Below, piece by piece: positions 47,867-55,926 of a stretch of DNA of 64,000 bases. The notes under the pieces were generated by a model. That model ran no database searches. It worked only from the letters and a program-made list of their open reading frames with translations, and was not told the DNA's origin. A program made the translations under genes and the position numbers. Origin of the DNA: Opitutaceae bacterium (GTDB taxonomy: Bacteria; Verrucomicrobiota; Verrucomicrobiia; Opitutales; Opitutaceae). The stretch spans positions 25,435 to 89,434 of the forward strand of contig JAEUGY010000054.1 of assembly GCA_016794625.1 (NCBI GenBank), given 5' to 3'. Each line of letters starts with the position of its first letter. Position 1 is the stretch's first letter.

Positions 47867-50104
47867 ATGGAAATCCCCTTTCCCTTCCGCCGCACGCACC
47901 TGCCTTGGCTGGTCGAATTGGTCGCCCGACTGGTGGTTGCGCTCCTCTATCGCGTTAGAACCCGGGGCGCGGAGCACGTGCCCGCGACTGGCGGCGCGCT
48001 GGTGGTCGCCAATCACCTGTCGTACATGGACCCAGCGCTGCTGCAATTGGCCTGCCCGCGGCGGATTCGCTTTGTCGGTTCCGAGGACGTCCGTCGATCC
48101 CATGGTTTCTTTGGCTGGCTGTTCGACGTCTCGGGTACCATTCCCGTGACTCCGGACAACGCCCTCGACACCACCCGTCGGGTGATCGCCGCGCTGGCCG
48201 CAGGAGAAGTGGTTTGTCTGTTTCCCGAAGGATCCATCTCACGCACGGGTCAGTTGCATGCCATCCGGCGCGGATTCGAGGTGATGGCGAAACGAGCAGG
48301 AGTACCCGTCATCCCCGTGGCCCACGACGGGATCTGGGGATCCATCTTCTCGTTCTCAGGGAACAAACTTTTGTTGAAGTCGCCCCGGCTCATGCCGACC
48401 CCGATCTTTGTGGCTTGGGGCAAGCCGATTGAACCCGCCAAGGCAAGTCCCGCCCGGGTGCGGCAGGCCATTCTCGACCTAGGATTCGAAGCGTTTGAAG
48501 AGCGACCGGTCTTGCGTCGACACCTGGCGCGAGAATGTGTGCGAGCGCTGGCGAAACGACCCGGACATCTTGAAATCGTCGACCGAACGGCCGAGCGACG
48601 GCCCGTCAAGGCAGCGCAATTGCTCGCCGCGGCGGCCGCCCTGTCGCGCCACGTCCGTCGCAAGATCCCAGAACGCCGGGTCGGTATTGTCCTGCCTCCA
48701 GGTGCAGGGGCTGCGATCGCCAACCTCGCGGTCATCTGTGCGGGCAAGGTTCCGGTCAACCTGAACTTCACCGCCGGCAAGGCTGCCATCGAGGCCGCCC
48801 TGCGCATCGGCGAAGTCCGCACGGTGCTGTCCGCCCATGCCGTGCGAACCAAGGTTCCAAATTTCCCATGGCCGGAGCAGACCCGCGATTTGCGTGAAGA
48901 GATTGCCGCTGCGGGCGGCAAACGCGCCATCCTGCCGTGGCTCATTGCAGCCTGGCTGCTGCCCAACCAGGTTTACCCTTGGCTGCTGGGTCTCCCGGAG
49001 GTGGGCGACCGGGAGGAGGCCGGCTTGCTCTTCACCAGTGGCAGTTCGGGTGAGCCCAAAGGAGTCATCCTCACCCACCGGAACATCCTCGCGAATTGCT
49101 GGCAGATCTCCTCGCTTTCCATCCTGCCCGACAGCGCGAAGTTGATCGGCTGTCTGCCGATCTTCCACAGTTTTGGATTCACCGTCACGCTCTGGTACCC
49201 GCTGATCCGCGGGTGCCAGCTCATCACGTTGCCGAGCCCGCTCGACGCCCGCAAGATCGTCGATGCCATCCGCGAAGAGGAAGCCACCGTTTTGGTGGGA
49301 GCACCGACCTTTCTGCGCCCGGTGGTCAAGAAGGCCGAATTCTCAGAACTGCGCAGCCTTGATCTGGTGGTATCGGGCGCGGAAAAGATGCCGGACGACC
49401 TGTATCGCGCTTTCCACGACAAACACCACATCGAGATGATGCAGGGCTACGGGCTGACGGAGACGTCGCCCGTTTCCAGCGTCAATCAGCAAGACCCGCC
49501 GCTCCTCACCGAGACCGCCGACCTGCAACAGGGCAAGCGCACCGGGACCGTCGGCCGCATGCTTCCCGGCATGACCGCCCGGATTGTCGATCCCGAAACG
49601 CTGGAAGAAAAACCTCTGACGGAAATCGGCATGTTGCTGTTTCGCGGCTCCAACGTGTTTCCCGGCTATTTGAAGGATGCGGAAAAAACGGCGGCGGCCT
49701 TCCACCAAGGCTGGTTTGTGACCGGGGACCTGGCTCGCTTTGACCAGGACGGATTTCTAACCATTGAAGGGCGTCTTTCGCGGTTCTCCAAGATCGGCGG
49801 AGAGATGGTTCCGCATGGCACCGTGGAACAGACCCTGGTCGAGGTTTTGGACCTCGACCAAAGCGAAGGCCCGTTGGTGGTCGTCATTGGCGTGCCCGAC
49901 TCCAGCAAGGGTGAGGCCCTAGTGTTGGTCACCTCGCTGGACCTTACCTCCGAGACCATCCGGGAAAAACTCCTGGCGGCGGGCCTGCCCGCGCTCTGGG
50001 TGCCGAGGGTGATTGTGCGGGTGGAGAAGGTCCCGGTGCTGGGAACAGGGAAACTGGACCTCAAGAGCTGCAAGCAGATCGCGGCCAAAGCCGGAACGGG
50101 TTGA
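47867..50104 (+). CDS. acyltransferase / acyl-ACP (AMP-dependent) ligase fusion, Aas-like
   Basis: 745-aa two-domain enzyme. The N-terminal half is a 1-acyl-glycerol-3-phosphate-type acyltransferase: NHLSYMD (His50-Asp55) and FPEGS (119-123). After about residue 210 comes an AMP-binding ligase with TSGSSGEPKGV near 388-398, a GYGLTETSP motif and a late GDLARFDQDGFLTIEGR. This is the E. coli Aas arrangement (re-acylating lyso-phosphatidylethanolamine), except that no MFS lysophospholipid flippase (LplT) domain or gene is seen. A TTG 45 bp upstream could also start it; the ATG is preceded by a pyrimidine stretch. Confidence 0.87.
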   Translation: MEIPFPFRRTHLPWLVELVARLVVALLYRVRTRGAEHVPATGGALVVANHLSYMDPALLQLACPRRIRFVGSEDVRRSHGFFGWLFDVSGTIPVTPDNALDTTRRVIAALAAGEVVCLFPEGSISRTGQLHAIRRGFEVMAKRAGVPVIPVAHDGIWGSIFSFSGNKLLLKSPRLMPTPIFVAWGKPIEPAKASPARVRQAILDLGFEAFEERPVLRRHLARECVRALAKRPGHLEIVDRTAERRPVKAAQLLAAAAALSRHVRRKIPERRVGIVLPPGAGAAIANLAVICAGKVPVNLNFTAGKAAIEAALRIGEVRTVLSAHAVRTKVPNFPWPEQTRDLREEIAAAGGKRAILPWLIAAWLLPNQVYPWLLGLPEVGDREEAGLLFTSGSSGEPKGVILTHRNILANCWQISSLSILPDSAKLIGCLPIFHSFGFTVTLWYPLIRGCQLITLPSPLDARKIVDAIREEEATVLVGAPTFLRPVVKKAEFSELRSLDLVVSGAEKMPDDLYRAFHDKHHIEMMQGYGLTETSPVSSVNQQDPPLLTETADLQQGKRTGTVGRMLPGMTARIVDPETLEEKPLTEIGMLLFRGSNVFPGYLKDAEKTAAAFHQGWFVTGDLARFDQDGFLTIEGRLSRFSKIGGEMVPHGTVEQTLVEVLDLDQSEGPLVVVIGVPDSSKGEALVLVTSLDLTSETIREKLLAAGLPALWVPRVIVRVEKVPVLGTGKLDLKSCKQIAAKAGTG

Positions 50105-50133
50105 CCACGGATTGGGATGCACCCGGGGATTGG

Positions 50134-50769
50134 TTAGCGAGCTTTCCAGGAACGCAGGTCCGCGGCCAGCGCGGCGAACCCGGGAAAGTCGAATTCCAGC
50201 CGGCGCGTATCACGTCCAATCCTGCGCACCTGTCGCAACGCACAGTGAGTCTCATGAGCGAGACTGGGCCGGTCCGTGCCGTAGACCCGGGCCTTCAATT
50301 GGGCCCGGTTGTAGGGGGCTTGACCCGTGTTCTGGCCCTCGATCCACGCCGCCTCTGTCACGGCATCGTCGATACCACTGAGGTACCACCCTTCCACCGC
50401 GGGAACGGCGACACCGACTCCGCGCAGCACCCGGGCGCGCCCTCGCGCGGCGGGCAGATTCTTGGTGCTCTGGCGAAACACGGCGCGGAGCCGGCACATC
50501 CGGCATTGCGGATGAAAGTAGTCCGGCTTGTCATGCAGAGGTGTGTGCACCACCGAATCATCGGAGTCCACGACCACCACGAGACCTTCCGCATCCGTAT
50601 TGAAGTGCAGGTGGCGGATCACGGCCGGCAAGACCTGGGCCACCGACGGCCAGCCCCGCGCCCGGAGATTGGCCTGCACGCGCAGGTAGGGGCCACCCAA
50701 CACCGCTTCGATCAGCACCCCAAGCGCCGCCTCGTCCGCGGGAGATTCGCTCAATATGGCCAGCTTCAT
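50134..50769 (-). CDS. TOPRIM-like (DUF4276-like) protein paired with an ABC-type ATPase
   Basis: 211-aa protein. It begins with a short hydrophobic strand and acidic residues (KLAILSESPADEAA, with Glu8 and Glu13), and a second strand carries an Asp-x-Asp triad (VVVVDSDDS, Asp68-x-Asp70), as in TOPRIM catalytic sites. Cys-x2-Cys (CRMC) also occurs near residue 90. The ATPase lies immediately upstream on the same strand, 82 bp apart. Such partnered genes resemble split OLD-type or PARIS-like defence modules, but I recognise no named family with certainty; the DUF4276 label is a pattern-based guess. Confidence 0.6.
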   Translation of the reverse strand: MKLAILSESPADEAALGVLIEAVLGGPYLRVQANLRARGWPSVAQVLPAVIRHLHFNTDAEGLVVVVDSDDSVVHTPLHDKPDYFHPQCRMCRLRAVFRQSTKNLPAARGRARVLRGVGVAVPAVEGWYLSGIDDAVTEAAWIEGQNTGQAPYNRAQLKARVYGTDRPSLAHETHCALRQVRRIGRDTRRLEFDFPGFAALAADLRSWKAR

Positions 50770-50851
50770 CCCGGAAAGAACTCCCGGCCGCAACCCCTCC
50801 CCCGTCCGGCCCCTCCTTCGTTACTCATGGTAGGTGAATCTCCCTTACGCA

Positions 50852-51889
50852 TCAGACCGCTCCAGGAGACGGACTTGCTTCGGCCGGTGCATCCGGCACC
50901 CCACCCAGGATTCCACTGTACCACAGGTCTCCGAGTGAGGCTCCCTCCATCAGCTCCTTCAGGTCCGGCCGATCGCACAGCCGGGTAAAGTACGCGGCCC
51001 GCCCGTGTTTCTGAGCGATGACCACCTCCTCCGGATGATCTCGAAAGAGTTCGAGCAGGTAGGGCGAATGTGTGGTTGCCACAACCTGAACCGGCGGGCG
51101 CTTCAACCCCACGGTCTCGGGGTGACTCAGCCGATACATGGCATCCCGGACCTCCCGCAGAAGTCGAGGGTGCAATCCCCGGTCCAGTTCCTCCACACAA
51201 ACAACCGCCGGCGGTGTCGGGTCATAGGCCAAGGCAAAAAGGGCCAGCGTATAGAGGGAGCCCTGCGAAAGGTCCTCGGCTCCGATCACTTCGCCACCAT
51301 CCTCGAGACGAAGACGCAGGTGCGCTCGTCCGACCTCGTCCTGCTCGGCCATGATATCGGTGTATTCGGGGAGAGCGCGCAGCACTTCGACCTTCCACGC
51401 AGCAAAATCCTGCGGTGACGAGGACATGCGCCGGACCAGCACCGCGGCGAGGTTGGAACCATTCGCAGCGAGTTCCAAACCGTCTTTGGTTGGGGAGGGA
51501 CGTCCCATCACCGTGTGATCGAACTCGTAGCGGCGCATGCGCAGCAACCACTCCCGCAAACCCGACCAGTCGTCGATTCCGCCGCCGGCGGGCAGCGGCA
51601 CGGCCTGCAGAAGGTCACACCGGTCCTCGGAGGCGCACAAGATCAAGGCTTCCCAGCCATCATGCGGAGGACGAAAGCGGAAGGAAATCTCCGGGCCAGT
51701 CGCGGGGCGATCCTGATCGGACGAGTTCTCAGCCAAGGGCAAACGGGCGAGCGTTCGCAGCCTCATCAACGATTCAATCAAACTGGATTTTCCAGATCCG
51801 TTGGGACCGATCACAAGGTTGAACCGTTCCAGTTCAATCCGCGCGTTGCGCAAAGCCTTGAAATGACGAAAAGCGACCGAGGCGATCAC
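50852..51889 (-). CDS. OLD/RecF-type ABC ATPase (AAA_15/21-like)
   Basis: 345-aa ATPase with an SMC/RecF-like architecture: Walker A GPNGSGKSS at 28-36, signature LSQGS at 207-211, Walker B VVCVEE near 229-234, and the H-switch TTHS at 272-275. There is no long coiled coil, so it is not a DNA repair SMC. Family members of this size occur in defence, toxin and DNA-metabolism systems, often with a separate TOPRIM or nuclease partner, as here. The GTG start sits 81 bp after the upstream gene. The neighbouring TOPRIM-like gene strengthens a joint function. Confidence 0.82.
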   Translation of the reverse strand: MIASVAFRHFKALRNARIELERFNLVIGPNGSGKSSLIESLMRLRTLARLPLAENSSDQDRPATGPEISFRFRPPHDGWEALILCASEDRCDLLQAVPLPAGGGIDDWSGLREWLLRMRRYEFDHTVMGRPSPTKDGLELAANGSNLAAVLVRRMSSSPQDFAAWKVEVLRALPEYTDIMAEQDEVGRAHLRLRLEDGGEVIGAEDLSQGSLYTLALFALAYDPTPPAVVCVEELDRGLHPRLLREVRDAMYRLSHPETVGLKRPPVQVVATTHSPYLLELFRDHPEEVVIAQKHGRAAYFTRLCDRPDLKELMEGASLGDLWYSGILGGVPDAPAEASPSPGAV

Positions 51890-51970
51890 CCGAGCAGGCT
51901 CATTCGCCGCGACCCCGAACGCAACCTCCCTTTCCCGAGCCAGAAGCGTCTACGATCTCGGACCCACACG

Positions 51971-52414
51971 TCAGCCATAGCGCGGCAGTCCCAGCAACCG
52001 CTTGAGAGAAAACGGTCGCTTGGGCGAAAGCTGGTTCGCACGACGGAGCACGGCGCGGATGGAGGGTGGTTCCTTGGTGAGATTGAGGGCGAAGCCTCCA
52101 ACCACCTCGTAAATGGCCCGGAACATCGGCTCCGAAAAGAGGCTGCCGCGTACGCCTCGAATGACGTGACGGCGAAAGGCCCGATCCGCGAGGTGGTTGG
52201 CAATGAAGGATAAACACATGGCTAGCACCACGCCGCGGCGGGTTCGCTCCCCAGGATCGGCATAGGTACGCTGAATATAGGCATGCGCCTCCAGGACCAC
52301 TCCCGCATTCTCCCCCGCACCCGCTCCTCCCGACGCTTCCGTAACGGCATCAAAGTCTCTCGCAAATGCGTCGAGCGGGTAGTCCTCATACGACACAGGA
52401 TTCATCGGAGCCAT
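51971..52414 (-). CDS. hypothetical protein, 147 aa
   Basis: I do not recognise this protein. It is soluble by composition, with a helical middle (LAMCLSFIANHLADRAFRRHVIRG) and a basic C-terminus (KRPFSLKRLL). The ATG at 52414 is preceded by GGAG at a good spacing, an alternative ATG follows at 52405, and it lies 12 bp after the ExbD-like gene's stop. It sits between that gene and the ATPase on the same strand. Confidence 0.55.
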   Translation of the reverse strand: MAPMNPVSYEDYPLDAFARDFDAVTEASGGAGAGENAGVVLEAHAYIQRTYADPGERTRRGVVLAMCLSFIANHLADRAFRRHVIRGVRGSLFSEPMFRAIYEVVGGFALNLTKEPPSIRAVLRRANQLSPKRPFSLKRLLGLPRYG

Positions 52415-52426
52415 GCCATCAGCTCC

Positions 52427-52939
52427 TCATGGCGGATTGACCGCTGGGGCCGCAGAGGAGTCTGCGCGTGGTGTGACCAAGACAATAATCCGCTCAACTG
52501 GAAGTCGTTGGGCTTGATCGATCAATTCGACAAATGTGCCAAACCGTTCGTCGTCCCCCACCGCCAACGCGAGGATGTGGGACTTCGTCCGCGCCAGCTC
52601 TTCCGACAACCGGGGGGTCCACGTCGCCGGTGTCAGCGCTTCGGTTCCAAGGAAGAACCGGCCCCGCCGGCGTTCGATCCTCAACAGCCCCGTCTCGTCG
52701 AGTGGTTCTTGATCGGTTTGCAACGAGACCGGCGCAAGACGTACGGCACCCGCGCGATCAGGCCGGACGGCCTCCACCGGCGGGGCGGGCGGGCGCGGAC
52801 CCGCCCAGGCGTGCAACAGGTAACCCACCGCACCTCCAGCGACCACCGCCAAGATGATGCGTGATATGGGTTGCACACGTCGAGCCTTGCGGACGGTTTG
52901 CTTGTGACGAGCCAAATTCGCGCCCCCACCTCCGCGCAT
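52427..52939 (-). CDS. ExbD/TolR-like membrane-anchored protein
   Basis: 170-aa protein with a short basic cytoplasmic lead, one membrane segment (ISRIILAVVAGGAVGYLLHAW), a Pro-rich linker, and a periplasmic domain that follows the ExbD/TolR pattern (GLLRIERRRGRFFLG, then HILALAVGDDERFGTFVELIDQAQ, then RIIVLVTP). No ExbB/TolQ partner or TonB is adjacent, so it may be an orphan or have a specialised partner. The start ATG is uncertain; a GTG at 52999 would add 20 residues. Confidence 0.6.
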   Translation of the reverse strand: MRGGGGANLARHKQTVRKARRVQPISRIILAVVAGGAVGYLLHAWAGPRPPAPPVEAVRPDRAGAVRLAPVSLQTDQEPLDETGLLRIERRRGRFFLGTEALTPATWTPRLSEELARTKSHILALAVGDDERFGTFVELIDQAQRLPVERIIVLVTPRADSSAAPAVNPP

Positions 52940-53069
52940 CCACCCCGCTACTCGCACATCGGATTCGACCAGCCCCCACTTCCGGCTCGCCCTTCCCACC
53001 GGGTCGGAAACAGTAGGGGGGGACGACAGTCCTCACTTCCAACATGTGCGACGACTGCCTCCTTTCTCC

Positions 53070-54092
53070 ATGGCTTCCCTCCCTTCCAAACCCCGCATCC
53101 TCACCACGACGGTCGGTTCGTACCCCATCCCGGACTGGCTCGCCGCGCTCCCCAGCGAGCAAGCCGTCATCGACGCCACCCGCGTCGTCTTCGATCTCCA
53201 AAGGCAGGCCGGCATCGACCTCCCGACCGATGGCGAACTCTATCGCTTTGACGTCAACCATCCGGACACGAATGGAATGATCGAGTACTTCATCCGCCCG
53301 ATGGCGGGTATCTCCTCTGTGGTGGGACGCTCGATCACCGAGGAGTTTTCGCGACACCACCCCATGGGGTTCCGTCGCAAGCCGGCCGGCGTCGCCGTGA
53401 GCGCCCTCGGTGAGGGCTCGCTCAATCTCCTGGCCGATTGCCAGCGGGCTGCAGCGGTGGCGCAAGGTCCCTTCAAGTTCACCGTCACAAGTCCCTACAT
53501 GCTGGCCCGCACGCTGCTGGACCATCACTACGGCAGTTTCGAGAAACTGACACTCGCCCTGGGCGAGGTACTGGCCGCCCAAATGCCCGGACTTCCTGCC
53601 ACCTGCATTCAGGTCGACGAGGCCAATATCCCCGGGAATCCGGCGGACGCACCGCTCGCCGCCCGCTCGATGAATCTGGTCCTGGATGGCATCGACAAGG
53701 GGACCGAGCGCGCCGTGCACTTTTGTTTTGGCAACTATGGGGGACAAACCATTCAGAAGGGGAACTGGAAGAAACTCGTCGAGTTTCTCAACGCCTTGCA
53801 CACGGATCATCTGGTGCTGGAGCTTGCCCATCGGCCCACGTCCGACCTCGACGCACTCAAACATATCGACAAGAAGATCGCGCTCGGCGTCGGAGTGATC
53901 GACATCAAGGTCAACCACATCGAAACGCCCGACGAAGTCGCCGCCCGCATTGAAGCGGTCGAAAAAAAGGTGGGCGCGGGACGAGTCCGTTGGGTGCATC
54001 CAGACTGTGGATTCTGGATGCTGAAACGCTCCGTGGCGGATCGCAAAATCGAGGCGTTGGTCCGGGGCCGCGACCTCTATTTGGGTCGCTGA
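53070..54092 (+). CDS. MetE C-terminal-like (core) methyltransferase
   Basis: 340-aa TIM-barrel protein matching the catalytic half of cobalamin-independent methionine synthase. The zinc ligands are in order: His-x-Cys in VHFCFGNYGG, Glu in LVLELAHRPTS and Cys in WVHPDCGFW. The N-terminal half found in full MetE is absent, as in archaeal core MetE proteins that use non-folate methyl donors. The ATG at 53070 follows a strongly pyrimidine-rich leader and is preferred over a frame start at 53046. It is 11 bp ahead of lipB. Confidence 0.82.
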   Translation: MASLPSKPRILTTTVGSYPIPDWLAALPSEQAVIDATRVVFDLQRQAGIDLPTDGELYRFDVNHPDTNGMIEYFIRPMAGISSVVGRSITEEFSRHHPMGFRRKPAGVAVSALGEGSLNLLADCQRAAAVAQGPFKFTVTSPYMLARTLLDHHYGSFEKLTLALGEVLAAQMPGLPATCIQVDEANIPGNPADAPLAARSMNLVLDGIDKGTERAVHFCFGNYGGQTIQKGNWKKLVEFLNALHTDHLVLELAHRPTSDLDALKHIDKKIALGVGVIDIKVNHIETPDEVAARIEAVEKKVGAGRVRWVHPDCGFWMLKRSVADRKIEALVRGRDLYLGR

Positions 54093-54103
54093 AACCGCCG
54101 CCC

Positions 54104-54808
54104 ATGCCGGACACCGGGCGCGAAGAACCTCCTCTCGTGGTCGACTGGGGTCGCACCCGGTATGAGGAGGCCCTGTCCAGACAGATCGAGATGGTGGCAG
54201 CGCGCCTGGAAGGTGGGACGCGCGATACGCTGGTGCTGACGGAACACGAGGCCGTTTTCACCACGGGGCTGCGCCCCGGAGCGCGGGACCATTTGGTTTG
54301 GGACAGCGACCGGCGGCGTGAGCTGGGCATCGGGCTGGTCGAATCCAATCGCGGTGGCGACATCACCTACCACGGGCCCGGACAACTCGTCGCCTACCCG
54401 ATCGTCTCGCTTGTCCGTCACCAAGACCTGCATGCCTACCTGCGGTTTCTCGAAGACGTGGTGATCGCCACCCTGGCAGACTTCGGGCTCACCAGCGGGC
54501 GGCGGGACGGCAAAACTGGAATCTGGGTCGGAACCAGAAAGATCGCAGCCATCGGCGTCGCAGTACGCAGGTGGATCGCCTATCACGGACTCGCCCTGAA
54601 TATTCAACCTGATCTCACGCACTTTCAGGGCATCATTCCCTGCGGGATCGCACCCGAAGAAGGAACGGTCACATCCATGGCCCGGGAGCTGGCCCACCCC
54701 CCCTCCATCCCTTCGGTCAAAGCCGCCCTCGCCACCCACTTCCTGCTCGGTTGGCCTGAGTTTGTCTCAGCAGGAGCGCACTTAAACCGCGGATTACCAA
54801 TTGCCTAA
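54104..54808 (+). CDS. lipB: octanoyl-[ACP]:protein N-octanoyltransferase
   Basis: 234-aa enzyme that moves octanoate from acyl carrier protein to lipoyl domains. Family motifs are present: ESNRGGDITYHGPGQLVAYP with the GGxxTxHxPGQ core, the GIWVGTRKIAAIGV region with the active-site Lys, and YHGLALNI. The ATG at 54104, 11 bp after the previous stop, is chosen over an upstream frame extension. lipA follows, so the two form a complete lipoate synthesis unit. Confidence 0.94.
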   Translation: MPDTGREEPPLVVDWGRTRYEEALSRQIEMVAARLEGGTRDTLVLTEHEAVFTTGLRPGARDHLVWDSDRRRELGIGLVESNRGGDITYHGPGQLVAYPIVSLVRHQDLHAYLRFLEDVVIATLADFGLTSGRRDGKTGIWVGTRKIAAIGVAVRRWIAYHGLALNIQPDLTHFQGIIPCGIAPEEGTVTSMARELAHPPSIPSVKAALATHFLLGWPEFVSAGAHLNRGLPIA

Positions 54809-54940
54809 GCCCAACAAACGCAGAACCCTGGCTCCGTCGATACCAGGTTTGCCCGGCGGTCCGGAAGTCAGGCCACCGTCGGTGGGAAAAAACGGTGTTC
54901 CCCTCTGGCAAAACGGGCGTAGTGTCACCCCTTCATTGTG

Positions 54941-55837
54941 ATGGACACTTCTCGAAAACCTTCCTGGCTCCGGGCCAAGTTGCCAAGCGGCCCCGGCTAT
55001 TCGGCCGTTCGAAAACTGGTGGATGATCACCAACTCCATACCGTGTGCCAGAGCGCACAGTGTCCGAATTTGGGTGAGTGCTGGTCGCGGGGAACCGCCA
55101 CGGTCATGATTCTCGGCAACATTTGCACGCGCTCCTGCCAGTTCTGCGCGATCCAAACGGGACGGCCGAGCGAACTGGATTTGGGTGAACCCGCCCGGGT
55201 GGCCGATGCCGTCGCGCGCATGGGCTTGAGACACTGCGTGATCACCAGCGTGGCCCGCGACGAGCTGGCGGACGGTGGAGCCGGAGTGTGGGCCGCCACC
55301 ATTCGCGCCGTCCGGAATCGGAACCCCCAGACCGCAATCGAAGTCCTGGTGCCGGATTTCAAAGGTCGGCTCGACTTGGTGGACGTGGTGCTCGCGGCGA
55401 AACCAGACATCTACAATCACAATCTGGAAACCGTGGAACGGTTGCAGCGCCCGGTGCGCGTTCAGGCGCGCTACGATCGTTCCCGACAGGTTTTAACTCA
55501 CGCCAAAAGCCGCGGCTTCACCACCAAGACAGGAATCATGTTGGGTCTGGGTGAGCGGCCGGACGAAATTGAAAAGACCATCCGGGACATTGCTTCGGAC
55601 GGGACCGACATCCTGACCATCGGTCAATACCTGCAGCCGACACCGCAGCATTGGAAAATCGATCGGTGGGTTCATCCGGACGAATTTGCTCAATGGAAAG
55701 CGTTTGGCCTGAGCGTCGGAATCGGAGTGGTGGAAAGCGGCGCCATGGTCCGGTCCAGCTACCATGCCGACGAACAATCGCAGAAGTACACCGGCGTGGA
55801 CCACCTGAACACCACCAACGCATTCGCAGAGACATGA
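54941..55837 (+). CDS. lipA: lipoyl synthase
   Basis: 298-aa radical-SAM enzyme inserting two sulfurs into the octanoyl group. The auxiliary cluster cysteines lie in CQSAQCPNLGEC and the radical-SAM cluster is in CTRSCQFCAI (C-x3-C-x2-C). RPVRVQARYDRSRQVL and LGLGERPDEI follow as in LipA. The ATG at 54941 is preferred over the adjacent GTG. Its stop overlaps an ATG (ATGA) that might begin the next gene. Confidence 0.96.
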   Translation: MDTSRKPSWLRAKLPSGPGYSAVRKLVDDHQLHTVCQSAQCPNLGECWSRGTATVMILGNICTRSCQFCAIQTGRPSELDLGEPARVADAVARMGLRHCVITSVARDELADGGAGVWAATIRAVRNRNPQTAIEVLVPDFKGRLDLVDVVLAAKPDIYNHNLETVERLQRPVRVQARYDRSRQVLTHAKSRGFTTKTGIMLGLGERPDEIEKTIRDIASDGTDILTIGQYLQPTPQHWKIDRWVHPDEFAQWKAFGLSVGIGVVESGAMVRSSYHADEQSQKYTGVDHLNTTNAFAET

Positions 55838-55926
55838 ACCGACAGAGCGACACGGTTGGTCCCTCCTGGTTGGCTGACCGAAGGTCGTTGTGCCTTTGGT
55901 CGGCGCGCTCCTCACGCTTTTGTCGC

